Source of the DNA: an uncultured Prevotellaceae bacterium
GTDB lineage: Bacteria > Bacteroidota > Bacteroidia > Bacteroidales > Muribaculaceae
Direction: 5' to 3'
Length of the DNA stretch: 64,000 nucleotides
NCBI GenBank assembly: GCA_900318065.1
Contig: ONIY01000007.1
Location: 1 to 64,000, forward strand
Shown: positions 16,388 through 26,547 of the stretch, piece after piece
How positions within the stretch are numbered: position 1 is the stretch's first letter
Layout: every line of letters begins with the position of its first letter
Program-made: the position numbers and the translations under genes
The notes under the pieces: generated by a model
The model's input: the letters and a program-made list of their open reading frames with translations, nothing else
Told to the model about the DNA's origin: nothing
Database searches by the model: none

Positions 16388-18139
16388 TTACACCTTATCA
16401 AAATCGCCTGAGTCTTGGGTTTGGATAGTGTATATCTCGCGGTAGATATCGTTGGTCTTGAGCAGGTTGTCGTGTGTGTCGAAGCCTGTTATGCGGCCGC
16501 TCTGCATCACGATGATACGATTGGCATGACGCACGCTGTGCACACGCTGAGCAACAATAATCTTGGTCACATGGGGCATATATTCACGCAGAGCGCGGCT
16601 AATGCGGGCGTCGGTATCGGTGTCGCAAGCGCTGGTGGAGTCGTCAAGCACCAGCACCTTGGGGCTCTTGAGCAAGGCACGCGCTATGCACAGTCGCTGC
16701 TTTTGACCTCCCGAGACGTTAGCACCACCCTGCTCTATCATGGTGTCATAGCCATCAGGCATCTGCTTGACAAACTCATCGGCACACGCCATGCGGCAAG
16801 CCTGCTGGCACTCCTCGAGCGTAGCGTCGCTCTTGCCCCATCGCAGGTTGTCGAGCACGGTGCCAGTAAAGAGCACATTCTTCTGCAGCACCATCGACAC
16901 ATTGTTGCGCAGCACCTCCAGGTCGTAGTCACGCACATCGACGCCACCCACCTTCACACGTCCCTCGCTCACGTCATACATGCGGCTTATCAACATTGCC
17001 AGCGTCGACTTGCCACATCCCGTGCCACCAATGATTCCAATGGTCTCACCACTGTGGATGTGAAGACTGATGTCGCTAATGGCATTAGCGCCTTTCTCAT
17101 CGCCGTCGGCCTTCCTGTAGCTGAAACTCACGTCCTCAAAGTCGATGCTGCCGTCGGCAACTGTCATGACGGGGTTCTCGGGATTGACGATGTCGGCTTT
17201 CTCATTGATCACCTCTACCACACGCTTGCCGCTGGCAGCACTCATGGTGAGCTGCACAAATATCATCGACAGCATCATCAGTGCCGAGAGAATTGTCATC
17301 ACATAGGTGAACAGCGACGTGAGCTGACCTGTGGTGAGTTCGCCGCCAACGATATTTTTTGCCCCAAACCACGACAGGGCGATGATGCAACCATACACTA
17401 CCACCATCATCACTGGATGGTTCAACGCCATCAGGCTCTCGGTGCGCACAAAGAGGCTGTAGAGCGCCCGTGCTGCCTTGCTGAATTTCTTGTTCTCAAA
17501 GTCCTCGCGCACAAACGCCTTCACCACCCTGATTGCCGAGACATTCTCCTGGACCACATTGTTCAGGTCGTCATATTTCTTGAACACCTGAGTGAACAGT
17601 TTCACGGTGCGGCTCACAATCAAGTAGAGCACTGTGCCCAGGATGACAAGCGCTATCACAAAGATAAGACTCATCTTGGTGTTGATAAACACACACATGA
17701 AGATGCTGAAAATCAGGTTTAGAGGTGCACGCACCGACACCCGAAGCAGCATCTGGAATGCATTCTGGAGGTTGTTGACGTCGGTAGTCATGCGCGTTAC
17801 CAGCCCCGACGAACTGAACTTGTCGATGTTGGAGAACGAGAACGTCTGGATGTTGCGGAACATGGCGTCACGCAAGTTGCGCGCAAATCCCGACGACGCC
17901 TTGGCCGACGAGCGTCCTGCCAGGATGCCAAACGTCATGCTCAGTGCGGCAAGCACCAGCATCAGCGCGCCATACTTATACACATTGCCAATGTTGCCAG
18001 CCGAGATGCCATCGTCGATAATCCACGATGTGACATAGGGAATGAGCACACCCATCACCACCTCGAGCGAGATGAAGATGGGAGTGAGTATCGACGCAGT
18101 CTTGAAACTGCCTATCTGTTGGAACAATGTCTTCAGCAA
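16388..18139 (-). CDS. ABC exporter, fused membrane and ATP-binding domains
   Basis: A 583-residue half-transporter of the MsbA/MDR type. The N-terminal ~300 residues hold six membrane helices (beginning SILTPIFISLEVVMGVLIPY). The ATPase domain has Walker A GGTGCGKST, Q-loop VLQKN, signature NVSGGQKQR, Walker B VLVLDDSTSACD and H-loop VAQR (switch His replaced in this reading by Gln-Arg). The usual Glu after Walker B is Asp here, as in many heterodimeric exporters, and a partner half is not adjacent. Substrate unknown; lipid or drug export are both possible. It follows the LolA-like gene on the same strand with 51 bp between. Confidence 0.9.
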   Translation of the reverse strand: MLKTLFQQIGSFKTASILTPIFISLEVVMGVLIPYVTSWIIDDGISAGNIGNVYKYGALMLVLAALSMTFGILAGRSSAKASSGFARNLRDAMFRNIQTFSFSNIDKFSSSGLVTRMTTDVNNLQNAFQMLLRVSVRAPLNLIFSIFMCVFINTKMSLIFVIALVILGTVLYLIVSRTVKLFTQVFKKYDDLNNVVQENVSAIRVVKAFVREDFENKKFSKAARALYSLFVRTESLMALNHPVMMVVVYGCIIALSWFGAKNIVGGELTTGQLTSLFTYVMTILSALMMLSMIFVQLTMSAASGKRVVEVINEKADIVNPENPVMTVADGSIDFEDVSFSYRKADGDEKGANAISDISLHIHSGETIGIIGGTGCGKSTLAMLISRMYDVSEGRVKVGGVDVRDYDLEVLRNNVSMVLQKNVLFTGTVLDNLRWGKSDATLEECQQACRMACADEFVKQMPDGYDTMIEQGGANVSGGQKQRLCIARALLKSPKVLVLDDSTSACDTDTDARISRALREYMPHVTKIIVAQRVHSVRHANRIIVMQSGRITGFDTHDNLLKTNDIYREIYTIQTQDSGDFDKV

Positions 18140-18190
18140 AGCGAAAATGTATTTTAAGTTATATTACACTGAATGAAAGCCGTTTTTTAT

Positions 18191-18793
18191 CTACCTGAGG
18201 TCGACCACCTCGGTGCCCTGTGGCACTTGGGTCTTGTCAAACTCAAAGGTTGATGCCGGTGCCGAGGCATTGCGGTTGTAGTTGCTAATGGTGATGGTGC
18301 TCTTAGTGCCATCGGTCTGAACTATCACCGCTTTGGTTATCAACCAGTTGCTTGTCGACACCGTGACCAGCATGTGCTTCATGTTGCTCTTTTTCTTGGG
18401 CGTGAAGCGAATGGTATAGGTGCCAGCGCCAGTACCGCCCTTCGAGATGATGTAACCGCTCTTGAAGTTCTGTGCTGCGCTGTAGGGATTGGTCATCTGC
18501 AGGTCGACAGCCGTGGGAGTGGTGATGTTCACCTCGTCGGTAGCTGGTGAATAGGACCACATCGTGGTGCCATTGTACCAGCACTTCACGTCGCTGGCAA
18601 GCACACGAAACTTCTTGCCGCTCATCACCAGCGTACCCCGCGACGAGCCTTGAGGCGACGCCACTGCATAGCTGGCACTCACTGCCTTGCCGCCCTTGAG
18701 TGCAGCCAGGACCTTATCAACAACACTTGCTGGCGACTGCGCACTAGCGCCCATCGCCATCATAGCCAGTAACATTAAAAATATCTTTCTCAT
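18191..18793 (-). CDS. LolA-like outer-membrane lipoprotein carrier protein
   Basis: A 200-residue periplasmic protein with a signal peptide (MRKIFLMLLAMMAMGASAQ). The body is a string of amphipathic beta strands (TLVMSGKKFRVLASDVKCWYNGTTMWSYSPATDEV...) typical of the open LolA barrel that shields lipoprotein acyl chains. It lies directly downstream of ftsK, as in other Bacteroidales and Proteobacteria, which supports the call. It should carry lipoproteins across the periplasm, although LolB is usually absent in this phylum. Confidence 0.78.
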   Translation of the reverse strand: MRKIFLMLLAMMAMGASAQSPASVVDKVLAALKGGKAVSASYAVASPQGSSRGTLVMSGKKFRVLASDVKCWYNGTTMWSYSPATDEVNITTPTAVDLQMTNPYSAAQNFKSGYIISKGGTGAGTYTIRFTPKKKSNMKHMLVTVSTSNWLITKAVIVQTDGTKSTITISNYNRNASAPASTFEFDKTQVPQGTEVVDLR

Positions 18794-18846
18794 AATTTCT
18801 TTTTTTTCTTTCTTAGACCCTCAACTGTGCCGTGAGGTTTAAACCT

Positions 18847-21360
18847 TTAGAACAACTGGTCGAGGTCCATGGGGTCCATAAGCACCTTGCGAGGCTTGCC
18901 ACCCGCTGCTGGTCCCACGATGCCTGCTGCCTCAAGCTGGTCCATGATGCGGCCGGCACGGTTGAAGCCTATGTTGTATCGCCGTTGCAGCGCCGAGGTA
19001 GAAGCCGTGTCGCTCGTTACCACAAGCCGCGCAATCTCCTCAAAGAGCGGGTCGCGGTCGTTGGTCGAGCCACCGCTGCCACTGCCACCACCACCGTAGT
19101 CACCTCCACCGCTTGAGTCGCCTTCATAGTCGGGCAGGATGTAGGGTTGTTCGTGGCTCACCTCGGTGTCGGCATCCTCTTGCTCCTTGATGTAGTAGCA
19201 AATGTTCACAATCTCGGGAGTGTCGATGAATGGGCACTGCAGGCGTGTAATCTCACCGTTGGCCGAGAAGAGCATATCGCCACGACCAATGAGTTGCTGT
19301 GCTCCAGGACGGTCAAGGATAATGCGGCTGTCCACAAGCTGCGACACACGGAATGCGATGCGGCCAGGGAAGTTGGCCTTGATAAGACCAGTAATAACAT
19401 TGGACGACGGGCGCTGAGTGGCGATAATCATGTGAATACCCACAGCGCGTGCCTTCTGTGCGATGCGCACGATGGGTGTCTCCACTTCCTTGCCAGCGGT
19501 CATGATAAGGTCGCTGAACTCGTCAACAATCACCACAATGTAGGGCATATACTGGTAGAACTTGCCGTTCTCGTCCATCTTGTGGCGCAGCTCTTTGCGC
19601 CAGCGACGGTTATAGTCTTCGAGTTTGCGCTCTCCCACCTCCTCAAGCACGAGATAGCGGTTCTCCATCTCCTGGACGAGCGAGTTGAGGGTCTGAACCA
19701 CCTTGGCTGTATCGGTTATGATAGCCTTATCCTCACCTTCCACCTTGGCAAAGAAATATTTCTCGAGCGAGGCATAGAGGCTGAACTCCACCTTCTTGGG
19801 GTCGATGAGCACAAACTTGAGTTCGCTAGGTCCTTTCTTGTAGAGCAGCGAAGCGATGATGGCGTTAAGTCCCACCGACTTACCTTGACCTGTGGCACCA
19901 GCCACGAGCAGGTGAGGCATCTTGGTAAGGTCGGCGACAAAGACGTCGTTACTCACGGTGCTACCCAGAACCATGGGCAGGGCTGCCTTGCTCTCCTGAA
20001 ATGCCCTCGAGGCGATGGCCTCGCGCATGGGCACTACCTGAGGCTCATGGTTAGGCACCTCAATGCCTATTGTGCCGCGTCCGGGCATGGGCGCGATGAT
20101 GCGAATTCCCAGTGCCGCAAGGCTCAGTGCGATGTCGTCTTCGAGGGTGCGAATCTTGCTGATGCGCACACCTTCCTCGGGCACTATCTCAAACAGCGTC
20201 ACGGTGGGTCCCACATGAGCGCTGATGCTCTTGATGGCAATGCCATACTGTCCCAAGGTCTCTACAATTCGCTGCTTGTTGGCCTCCTGCTCGGCAACGT
20301 CCACATTGTCGACGTTGGTCTTGAGGTCGGCAAGCAAGTCGAGGGTTGGGAAGCGGTAATGCATGTATTCACCCGTTGGGTCGCCAGGATTAGTGATGCC
20401 CTTGGCGCGCTCTATCTGTTTAGCCCCTTCGATAGTGAACTCGGCTTCATCGTCTTTTTTCTTGCGTGTAGACCTTTTCATGCTTCGGCGAGCGGGTTTC
20501 TCGGTTGCTGAATCGGCAGGTTTCTCAAAGAGTTTTTTCAACGGCTTCTCTTTCTTGGGCTTGCTCTGGTCATCGCCCATGAATGATGTGGGTTCGCCAT
20601 CGTCATAACCGTCGGTCTTGCTGTCGACAGTGTCTCTTTTAAACCTGGGCCTGTTATCACGCATCTTCTTGAACTGTTTTATCACATACATGATAGTGTT
20701 GTAGCACACCAGTATCCAGAAGATGAGCAGCACTATGTTCACGGCTATCATGCCATACACTCCCACCAGGCCCACAAGCCACTGGTTGGCATAGTAGCCC
20801 AGATTGCCACCCATCCTGAAGAAGGTGAAGTTGGCATTATAGGTGCAAGCGCCCAGCACCATCGAGAAGGTGAGGATGCTGTAGACCGAGATGAGGGTGT
20901 AGGTATAGAACTGCACTTTCCTGCGTCGCATAATCCTCATTCCCAGCACAAAGCACCACACCACAATGATGAATGCCGCCAGTCCCACACCATCGCTGAT
21001 GAAGAACTGCGCGGTAGCAGCCCCTATCGAGCCACCCAGGTTGTCTACCGCCTGTGTGGCGTTGGCGGGATCGGCATTCACTATAATGGGGTTGTTGTTA
21101 ACCTTTCCCTGGTCGTTGCCTCCGGCAAAGAGCACAAAAGACAGGAAAGTCACCAGGAAATACACTCCCAGAATCATGAGCACCACGCCAAAAGCAAACT
21201 GCGTGCGCCCATTCTTGAAGAAGTTCAGGAACCGTTTCCATGCCGGCAGGTTCTCCTGTTCCTCCTGATGCTTGTTTTGAGCCTGGCGTTTTTTCTTCTC
21301 TCGCTCAGTGATTGCCGAGGTGTCGACGCCATACTCATCAATTTCTCTTTCTTTTTTCAT
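18847..21360 (-). CDS. ftsK: DNA translocase FtsK/SpoIIIE
   Basis: An 837-residue protein with four N-terminal membrane helices (about 50-215), a short charged linker (about 220-320), the motor domain with Walker A GATGQGKSVGLN (about residue 490) and Walker B IVVIVDEFSDLI, and a C-terminal winged-helix gamma domain (TSALQRRYNIGFNRAGRIMDQLE) that reads polar sequences. It pumps the chromosome through the closing septum and activates dimer resolution. The Gly/Ser-rich stretch before gamma (GDSSGGGDYGGGG) is a linker. Confidence 0.97.
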   Translation of the reverse strand: MKKEREIDEYGVDTSAITEREKKKRQAQNKHQEEQENLPAWKRFLNFFKNGRTQFAFGVVLMILGVYFLVTFLSFVLFAGGNDQGKVNNNPIIVNADPANATQAVDNLGGSIGAATAQFFISDGVGLAAFIIVVWCFVLGMRIMRRRKVQFYTYTLISVYSILTFSMVLGACTYNANFTFFRMGGNLGYYANQWLVGLVGVYGMIAVNIVLLIFWILVCYNTIMYVIKQFKKMRDNRPRFKRDTVDSKTDGYDDGEPTSFMGDDQSKPKKEKPLKKLFEKPADSATEKPARRSMKRSTRKKKDDEAEFTIEGAKQIERAKGITNPGDPTGEYMHYRFPTLDLLADLKTNVDNVDVAEQEANKQRIVETLGQYGIAIKSISAHVGPTVTLFEIVPEEGVRISKIRTLEDDIALSLAALGIRIIAPMPGRGTIGIEVPNHEPQVVPMREAIASRAFQESKAALPMVLGSTVSNDVFVADLTKMPHLLVAGATGQGKSVGLNAIIASLLYKKGPSELKFVLIDPKKVEFSLYASLEKYFFAKVEGEDKAIITDTAKVVQTLNSLVQEMENRYLVLEEVGERKLEDYNRRWRKELRHKMDENGKFYQYMPYIVVIVDEFSDLIMTAGKEVETPIVRIAQKARAVGIHMIIATQRPSSNVITGLIKANFPGRIAFRVSQLVDSRIILDRPGAQQLIGRGDMLFSANGEITRLQCPFIDTPEIVNICYYIKEQEDADTEVSHEQPYILPDYEGDSSGGGDYGGGGSGSGGSTNDRDPLFEEIARLVVTSDTASTSALQRRYNIGFNRAGRIMDQLEAAGIVGPAAGGKPRKVLMDPMDLDQLF

Positions 21361-21435
21361 TTCATTCAGTTTTTTCTATATTCAATATACTCGTGTTTTT
21401 AGTATTCAATGGTAGCAGGAAGAGAGAACAGCACA

Positions 21436-22938
21436 TCAGTCTTTCTTCCAGAAACTGGGCGTGAACAATGCCAGGACGGTGAAAATCTCAAGACGTCCCA
21501 CCAGCATCTCAAACGCCAGCAGCCACTTGCACAACGAGGGAAGAGAGGCAAACTTGTCGGGGCCGCCAGTCATCTCGCCATATCCAAATCCTATGTTACT
21601 TATTGCCGAGAGCGAATTGAACAGCGCGTCAAATGCCGGCATTCCAAATTGCGTGAGCACCACTGCCACCACTATCATCACCACCACATAGACCGAGAGG
21701 AAGGCAAGCACCTTCTCAACAATCATGTGAGGCACCGACTTGCCGTCGAGGCGCACTGTGGTGACGGCATTGCTGTGAACAACCTTATACATCTCGTTCT
21801 TCACGTTCTTGAGCAGCACCACAAAGCGGTCAATCTTGGCACCACCAGCAGTAGAACCTGCCATGCCACCAAAGAACATGAGCAGGATGAGGAAGAAGAA
21901 AATGAATTGTCCCTCATGCTCATAGTCGTAGGTGGCAAAACCCGTCGATGTTATTGCCGAGATTGTGTCGAAAGCCGCAAGGATGGCACCAAAATGCCAG
22001 GAGTCGACAAATCCCATGTGAGATATGCGGGCAAAGACTATTATCGCGCCAAACAACACTATGAACAGATACCACTTCAAGGTGTCGCTTCGCTTTAACT
22101 CGCTGAACTTGCCCCTGACAACCACATTGTAGATGATGGTGAAATTAATACCGCACAGCAGCATGAACAGCATTATCACAATGTCGCTATAGTAGTCGTG
22201 CCAGAAGTGGAGCCCGTTGTTCTTGGTCGAGAATCCACCGGTCGACACGGTGCTCATCGTGTGACAAATGGCGTCATACCAGTCCATGGGACCCAGCATG
22301 AGCAACGAAGCAAGCACAACGGTAAACACCACATATATCATCCACAGGCTCTTAGCCGTCTGGCTCACGCGAGGCCTCATGCGCTCATGGGTGATTCCTG
22401 TCACCTCGCTGTTGAAGAGCGACACTCCGCCCTTGTAGTTGAGCATGGGGAGCACGGCAAGGGTGAAGAGGATGATTCCCATGCCACCTATCCACTGCAT
22501 CATCGAGCGCCAGAACAGGACGCCTCGCGGCAATGCCTCGACGTTGTAAATCACCGAGGCGCCAGTGGTGGTAAATCCCGACATCGTCTCGAAGAATCCG
22601 TCGGTAAACCCTGTCACTGTTCCCGAGAGCAGGAACGGTATCATGCCAAAGATTGAGAAGAACACCCACACCGTGGCAGTGAGCAGCAGTCCCTCGCGCT
22701 TGCGCATGGTCTTGCTCTTGGGCTTGATGCGGTAGTTCATAAACAATCCCGCGAGGAAAGTCACAACCACTGCTATGGAGAAGTCGAGCACTATCCACTC
22801 CTCTCCATAGACTATTGCCACCACCAGCGGCGCAAGCATGAAGACCGACTCTATCATAAGGAGCCAGCCCACCACCCTCAACACTATGGGGAAGTTGATG
22901 GTTTGTGAGTACTTGCGAGGTGATACCAGTAGATGCAT
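21436..22938 (-). CDS. trkH: Potassium uptake membrane subunit TrkH
   Basis: A 500-residue polytopic membrane protein with the four pore-loop repeats of the TrkH/KtrB family, for example TMSGFTTTGASV and TMSTVSTGGFST, plus TGFATY and SNIGFGYG, each carrying the filter Gly. It forms the K+ channel and acts with the cytoplasmic gating ring TrkA encoded 33 bp upstream. The short gap and order dxs-trkA-trkH suggest one transcript. Confidence 0.95.
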   Translation of the reverse strand: MHLLVSPRKYSQTINFPIVLRVVGWLLMIESVFMLAPLVVAIVYGEEWIVLDFSIAVVVTFLAGLFMNYRIKPKSKTMRKREGLLLTATVWVFFSIFGMIPFLLSGTVTGFTDGFFETMSGFTTTGASVIYNVEALPRGVLFWRSMMQWIGGMGIILFTLAVLPMLNYKGGVSLFNSEVTGITHERMRPRVSQTAKSLWMIYVVFTVVLASLLMLGPMDWYDAICHTMSTVSTGGFSTKNNGLHFWHDYYSDIVIMLFMLLCGINFTIIYNVVVRGKFSELKRSDTLKWYLFIVLFGAIIVFARISHMGFVDSWHFGAILAAFDTISAITSTGFATYDYEHEGQFIFFFLILLMFFGGMAGSTAGGAKIDRFVVLLKNVKNEMYKVVHSNAVTTVRLDGKSVPHMIVEKVLAFLSVYVVVMIVVAVVLTQFGMPAFDALFNSLSAISNIGFGYGEMTGGPDKFASLPSLCKWLLAFEMLVGRLEIFTVLALFTPSFWKKD

Positions 22939-22971
22939 AGCAGTTTTTTGTAACTTTTGTCGCTTAAATTA

Positions 22972-24303
22972 TTATCCAAACATTCTCTCGATTTTGTGAA
23001 TAGCACCCGAGAGGCAGAAGATTACCACTCGGTCGCCAGCCTGCAACTGTGTGTCGCCAGTCACGAGCTGTCCTTCGCCATTACGCACCAGGCCAGCGAT
23101 TGTCATGTCACGGCTCAGCTTGAGGTCTTTAACCTTAGCCTTGGTGACCTTGGCACCGGCTGCCACTTCCAACTCGGCGACCTCGGCATCGGCAAGCGCC
23201 AGGCACTTGGCATTGTCGGTATCGGCGTCAATCATCATTTGGAAAATGGTGCTCGAGGCAATGAGTTTCTTGTTGATAATGGTGCCTATGTTAAGGCTCT
23301 CGGCCTCGTTGATGAACTGCAGGTTCTCGACCTGCGCCACAGTCTTGCGCATGCCCAGTTCCTTTGCCATCACGCAGCTCAAGATGTTGCTCTCGCTGCT
23401 ATCGCCCATGGCAACGAAGACATCGTAGTCTTCAACGCCCTCTTCTTCCAGCACGTCGTTGTTTCCTGCCTCATAGTACACGATGTTGCAATAGGGCAAC
23501 TCGTCGGCAAGCTTCTGGCAACGCTCCAGGTCGCTGTCAAGGATTTTCACCTTGTACTTGTCCTTGATTGCCATGGCGAGCTGTTTCACAATCTCATTAC
23601 CGCCCATGATGAGCACTCTCTCGGCAGTGTGGGTCTCCTTGCCGCAAGCAGCCACCACATCATCCACATTGCGTGGAGTGGTTGCCACATAGATGATATC
23701 GTTGGCAAGAATCTCATCGTCACCACCTGGAATGATGATCTCGCGGTTGCGCTTGATGGCGTTGATGTGCATGAAACTCGACAGGCCGCTCAACTCCTTG
23801 AGCTTGTGCCCCAGGATTCGAGCGTTTTCTCTAATCTTAACACCTGCCACAATGAGTTCGCCATTGAGCATCTCAAACCAGCTTCTGGCCCATGTGTGCT
23901 CCATAGCGGTCATCACCTCGCGTGCAGCGAGATACTCGGGATAGATGAGCGTGTCGATGCCATAGGAGGCAAAAAACTTCTTCGAGGCAGGCTTCATGAA
24001 CTCATAATTGTCGATGCGTGCCACCGCCTTCTTGCATCCCATGCTCTTGGCCATGGAGCATGCTATCACGTTGATAGTCTCGTGAGGAGTGACAGCAATG
24101 AAGATGTCGGCCATGCCCACCTGCACGTTTTTGAGCACGTCGAGCGACACGGCGCTGCCACGCACTGTCATCAGGTTGTAGTTGTCGAGGTTATAGAGTT
24201 TTTTCTCATCGTTGTCGATGACAATGATGTCTTGCTCCTCAAACGACAACATCTTGGCAAGGTGAGTACCCACTTCGCCTGCTCCAGCAATCACGATTCT
24301 CAT
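22972..24303 (-). CDS. trkA: Trk system potassium regulatory protein TrkA
   Basis: A 443-residue peripheral protein with two RCK repeats: an N-terminal Rossmann NAD-binding motif (MRIVIAGAGEVGTHLA) and a second (RVLIMGGNEIVKQLA), each followed by a TrkA_C domain. It binds nucleotide and gates TrkH. Its ATG overlaps the stop of dxs by 4 bases, indicating translational coupling. Confidence 0.96.
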   Translation of the reverse strand: MRIVIAGAGEVGTHLAKMLSFEEQDIIVIDNDEKKLYNLDNYNLMTVRGSAVSLDVLKNVQVGMADIFIAVTPHETINVIACSMAKSMGCKKAVARIDNYEFMKPASKKFFASYGIDTLIYPEYLAAREVMTAMEHTWARSWFEMLNGELIVAGVKIRENARILGHKLKELSGLSSFMHINAIKRNREIIIPGGDDEILANDIIYVATTPRNVDDVVAACGKETHTAERVLIMGGNEIVKQLAMAIKDKYKVKILDSDLERCQKLADELPYCNIVYYEAGNNDVLEEEGVEDYDVFVAMGDSSESNILSCVMAKELGMRKTVAQVENLQFINEAESLNIGTIINKKLIASSTIFQMMIDADTDNAKCLALADAEVAELEVAAGAKVTKAKVKDLKLSRDMTIAGLVRNGEGQLVTGDTQLQAGDRVVIFCLSGAIHKIERMFG

Positions 24304-26225
24304 TTCTCACTCATGTTTAGCAGTTGTTTAACTTGTTTCTCTATTGATGCGGCATCAAGGCCACACAGCTCATGCAGTTGCTTCACGGTGCCCTGGTCGA
24401 CGAAATGGTCGCCCACGCCCATGCGCACAATCTGCACTTGCTTGCCCTCCTGTGTCATCCACTCGGCCACCTCGCTGCCCAGGCCGCCACGCACCACTCC
24501 CTCTTCAATGGTGATAATCTTGTCGAAGTTCTGTGCCACTTCTCTCAGTATCGCCACATCGATGGGCTTGAGATAAATCATGTCGTAGTGAGCCACGTCA
24601 ATTCCCTGCTCATGCAGCGACTGGCAGGCCTCTGCCACATTGGTGCCTATGGTACCCAGGCTCAAGATAGCCACCTTGGTGCCATCGTGCAGCTTGCGAC
24701 CCTTGCCAATGGGCTGCTCTGCCACCTCGTTGTGCCAGTCTACAATCTTGCCTGTGCCACGGGGATAGCGAATGGAGAATGGGCCATCATTGCGCTTTTG
24801 AGCGGTGTACATGAGGTTGCGCAGGGTGTGTTCATCCATGGGAGCCGTTACCGTCATGCCTGGAATGGCGCGCATGAAAGCGAGGTCAAAGAGGCCGTGA
24901 TGGGTCACTCCGTCCTCTCCCACAAGTCCTGCGCGGTCGATGCAGAAGGTCACTGGCAGGCGTGCTATCGACACGTCGTTGATAATCGAGTCGTAGGCTC
25001 GCTGCAGGAAGGCACTGTAGATGGCTACAATGGGCTGCAGACCCTCTCGTGCCAAGCCTCCGGCAAAGGTCACGGCATGACCCTCGCTGATGCCCACGTC
25101 GAAGGTGCGCTTGGGCAACACCTTTTGCATCATGCTCACCGAGGTGCCGCTGGGCATCGCCGCTGTGATGGCGACAATCTTCTCGTTCTCTTGTGCCAGT
25201 TCAACAAGAGTTTTTCCAAACACATCCTGGAACTTGAGCGGCTTGCCGCTGCTCGAGCCCTTGATGCGCTCGCCGGTGTCCTCGTCAAACTTGCCCGGCG
25301 CATGCCAGGTGGTTGGGTCTTTCTCGGCAGGCTCATAGCCCTTGCCCTTGACCGTGTGCAGGTGAATGAGCTTGGGACCGGTCATGTCCTTGATGTCACG
25401 GAAGGTCTTGACAAGTTTCTTCACGTCGTGGCCGTCGAAGGGGCCAAAGTAGCGAATGTTCAGTCCTTCAAAGATGTTTTGCTGACCGGTGAGCAGCGAT
25501 TTCATGGCGTTGTTGAAACGCAGCACGATGCCCTTGCCACTGTCGCCTATGATGTGATGCTTGCGCATGAACTGATAGGTCTTGTAGCGGAAGTCGTTAT
25601 AACTCTTGGAGGTTGATATCTTGGTCATGTACTCACCCAGCGCTCCCACGGGGCGGTCGATTGACATGTCATTGTCGTTGAGCACGATGAGAAGGTTGTT
25701 CTTGTGGATTGACGCGTTGTTGATGCCCTCAAACGCCAGTCCACCGCTAATCGACGCGTCGCCAATGACAGCCACCACTCGGCGGTCGGGGTTGGCTTCC
25801 AGCTCACTGGCTATCGACATGCCCAGGGCTGCCGAGATGGAGTTGCTCGCATGGCCAGCCTGGAAGGTGTCGTACTCGCTCTCGCCGGGATTGGGAAATC
25901 CACTCAAGCCGCCCATCTTGCGGTTTGACGAGAAGCGGTCGCGGCGGCCAGTCAATATCTTGTGGGCATAGGCCTGATGGCCCACGTCCCACACGAGGCG
26001 GTCGTCGGGGGTGTTGAACACATAGTGCAGTGCCACCACAATCTCCACGGCTCCCATGCTCGAGGCAAAATGCCCTGGGTTCTCGCTGAGTTCGTGCACA
26101 ATGAACTTGCGCAACTCGGCACACACCGCTGGCAGCTGGTCAATATCGAGTTTCTTCAGGTCGGCGGGAGAGTCAATCCTTGCCAGCAACGGGAAATGAT
26201 CTTGTATATATTCTTTGGTCGACAT
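24300..26225 (-). CDS. dxs: 1-deoxy-D-xylulose-5-phosphate synthase
   Basis: A 641-residue thiamine-diphosphate enzyme joining pyruvate and glyceraldehyde 3-phosphate in the first step of the MEP isoprenoid pathway. Visible: the TPP/Mg motif GDASISGGLAFEGINN, the substrate-pocket HxxGHQAYAHKILTGR region (WDVGHQAY), transketolase pyrimidine-binding part (DRAGLVGEDGVTHHG) and C-terminal IRYPRGTG. Length is normal for the family. Four 7-bp TGTTAAG-type units lie just before its start. Confidence 0.97.
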   Translation of the reverse strand: MSTKEYIQDHFPLLARIDSPADLKKLDIDQLPAVCAELRKFIVHELSENPGHFASSMGAVEIVVALHYVFNTPDDRLVWDVGHQAYAHKILTGRRDRFSSNRKMGGLSGFPNPGESEYDTFQAGHASNSISAALGMSIASELEANPDRRVVAVIGDASISGGLAFEGINNASIHKNNLLIVLNDNDMSIDRPVGALGEYMTKISTSKSYNDFRYKTYQFMRKHHIIGDSGKGIVLRFNNAMKSLLTGQQNIFEGLNIRYFGPFDGHDVKKLVKTFRDIKDMTGPKLIHLHTVKGKGYEPAEKDPTTWHAPGKFDEDTGERIKGSSSGKPLKFQDVFGKTLVELAQENEKIVAITAAMPSGTSVSMMQKVLPKRTFDVGISEGHAVTFAGGLAREGLQPIVAIYSAFLQRAYDSIINDVSIARLPVTFCIDRAGLVGEDGVTHHGLFDLAFMRAIPGMTVTAPMDEHTLRNLMYTAQKRNDGPFSIRYPRGTGKIVDWHNEVAEQPIGKGRKLHDGTKVAILSLGTIGTNVAEACQSLHEQGIDVAHYDMIYLKPIDVAILREVAQNFDKIITIEEGVVRGGLGSEVAEWMTQEGKQVQIVRMGVGDHFVDQGTVKQLHELCGLDAASIEKQVKQLLNMSEK

Positions 26226-26237
26226 TCAAATATTAAA

Positions 26238-26265
26238 TGTTAAGTGTTGAGTGTTAAGTGTTAAG
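26238..26265. repeat. Four 7-bp tandem units upstream of dxs
   Basis: TGTTAAG, TGTTGAG, TGTTAAG, TGTTAAG lie head to tail in the 90-bp gap between the small membrane protein gene and dxs. Confidence 0.7.
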
Positions 26266-26315
26266 TCCAATTTTCTTTGAAAATTTCAAGTTTTTAGCCA
26301 CAGGCAACTTACCAC

Positions 26316-26492
26316 TTATTTCTTGTTCTTGACATACTTCTTGTAGAGAGGCACAAACACGATGATGCCGCTTGCCACAATGGTGAAAATCACCATGAAA
26401 TCGATGCGTGCGGCACGCGTCAGGAGCAGGTAGACCAAGAAAATCCACAACCCCAGAATGCATGCAAAACGTATCCAATTTCCTGTCGTCAT
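26316..26492 (-). CDS. Small two-helix membrane protein upstream of dxs
   Basis: A 58-residue protein (MTTGNWIRFACILGLWIF...) with two hydrophobic helices (about residues 8-24 and 32-48) separated by TRAARID and ending in a basic tail (YKKYVKNKK). The positive tail and the short basic loop are sensible for a membrane protein, and the gene follows a -7 box at 26540-26547. I do not recognise a family; it is the first gene of the dxs-trkA-trkH transcript. Confidence 0.6.
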   Translation of the reverse strand: MTTGNWIRFACILGLWIFLVYLLLTRAARIDFMVIFTIVASGIIVFVPLYKKYVKNKK

Positions 26493-26539
26493 CTACAATA
26501 GTATCTCGTCGTTATTTTAAAGACATAGTTTATAACTTG

Positions 26540-26547
26540 CAAAGGTA
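26540..26547 (-). promoter_or_regulatory. -7 box (TACCTTTG) for the dxs-trkA-trkH transcript
   Basis: An exact TAnnTTTG match on the minus strand, 48 bases before the ATG at 26492. No -33 TTG at the right distance. Confidence 0.5.
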
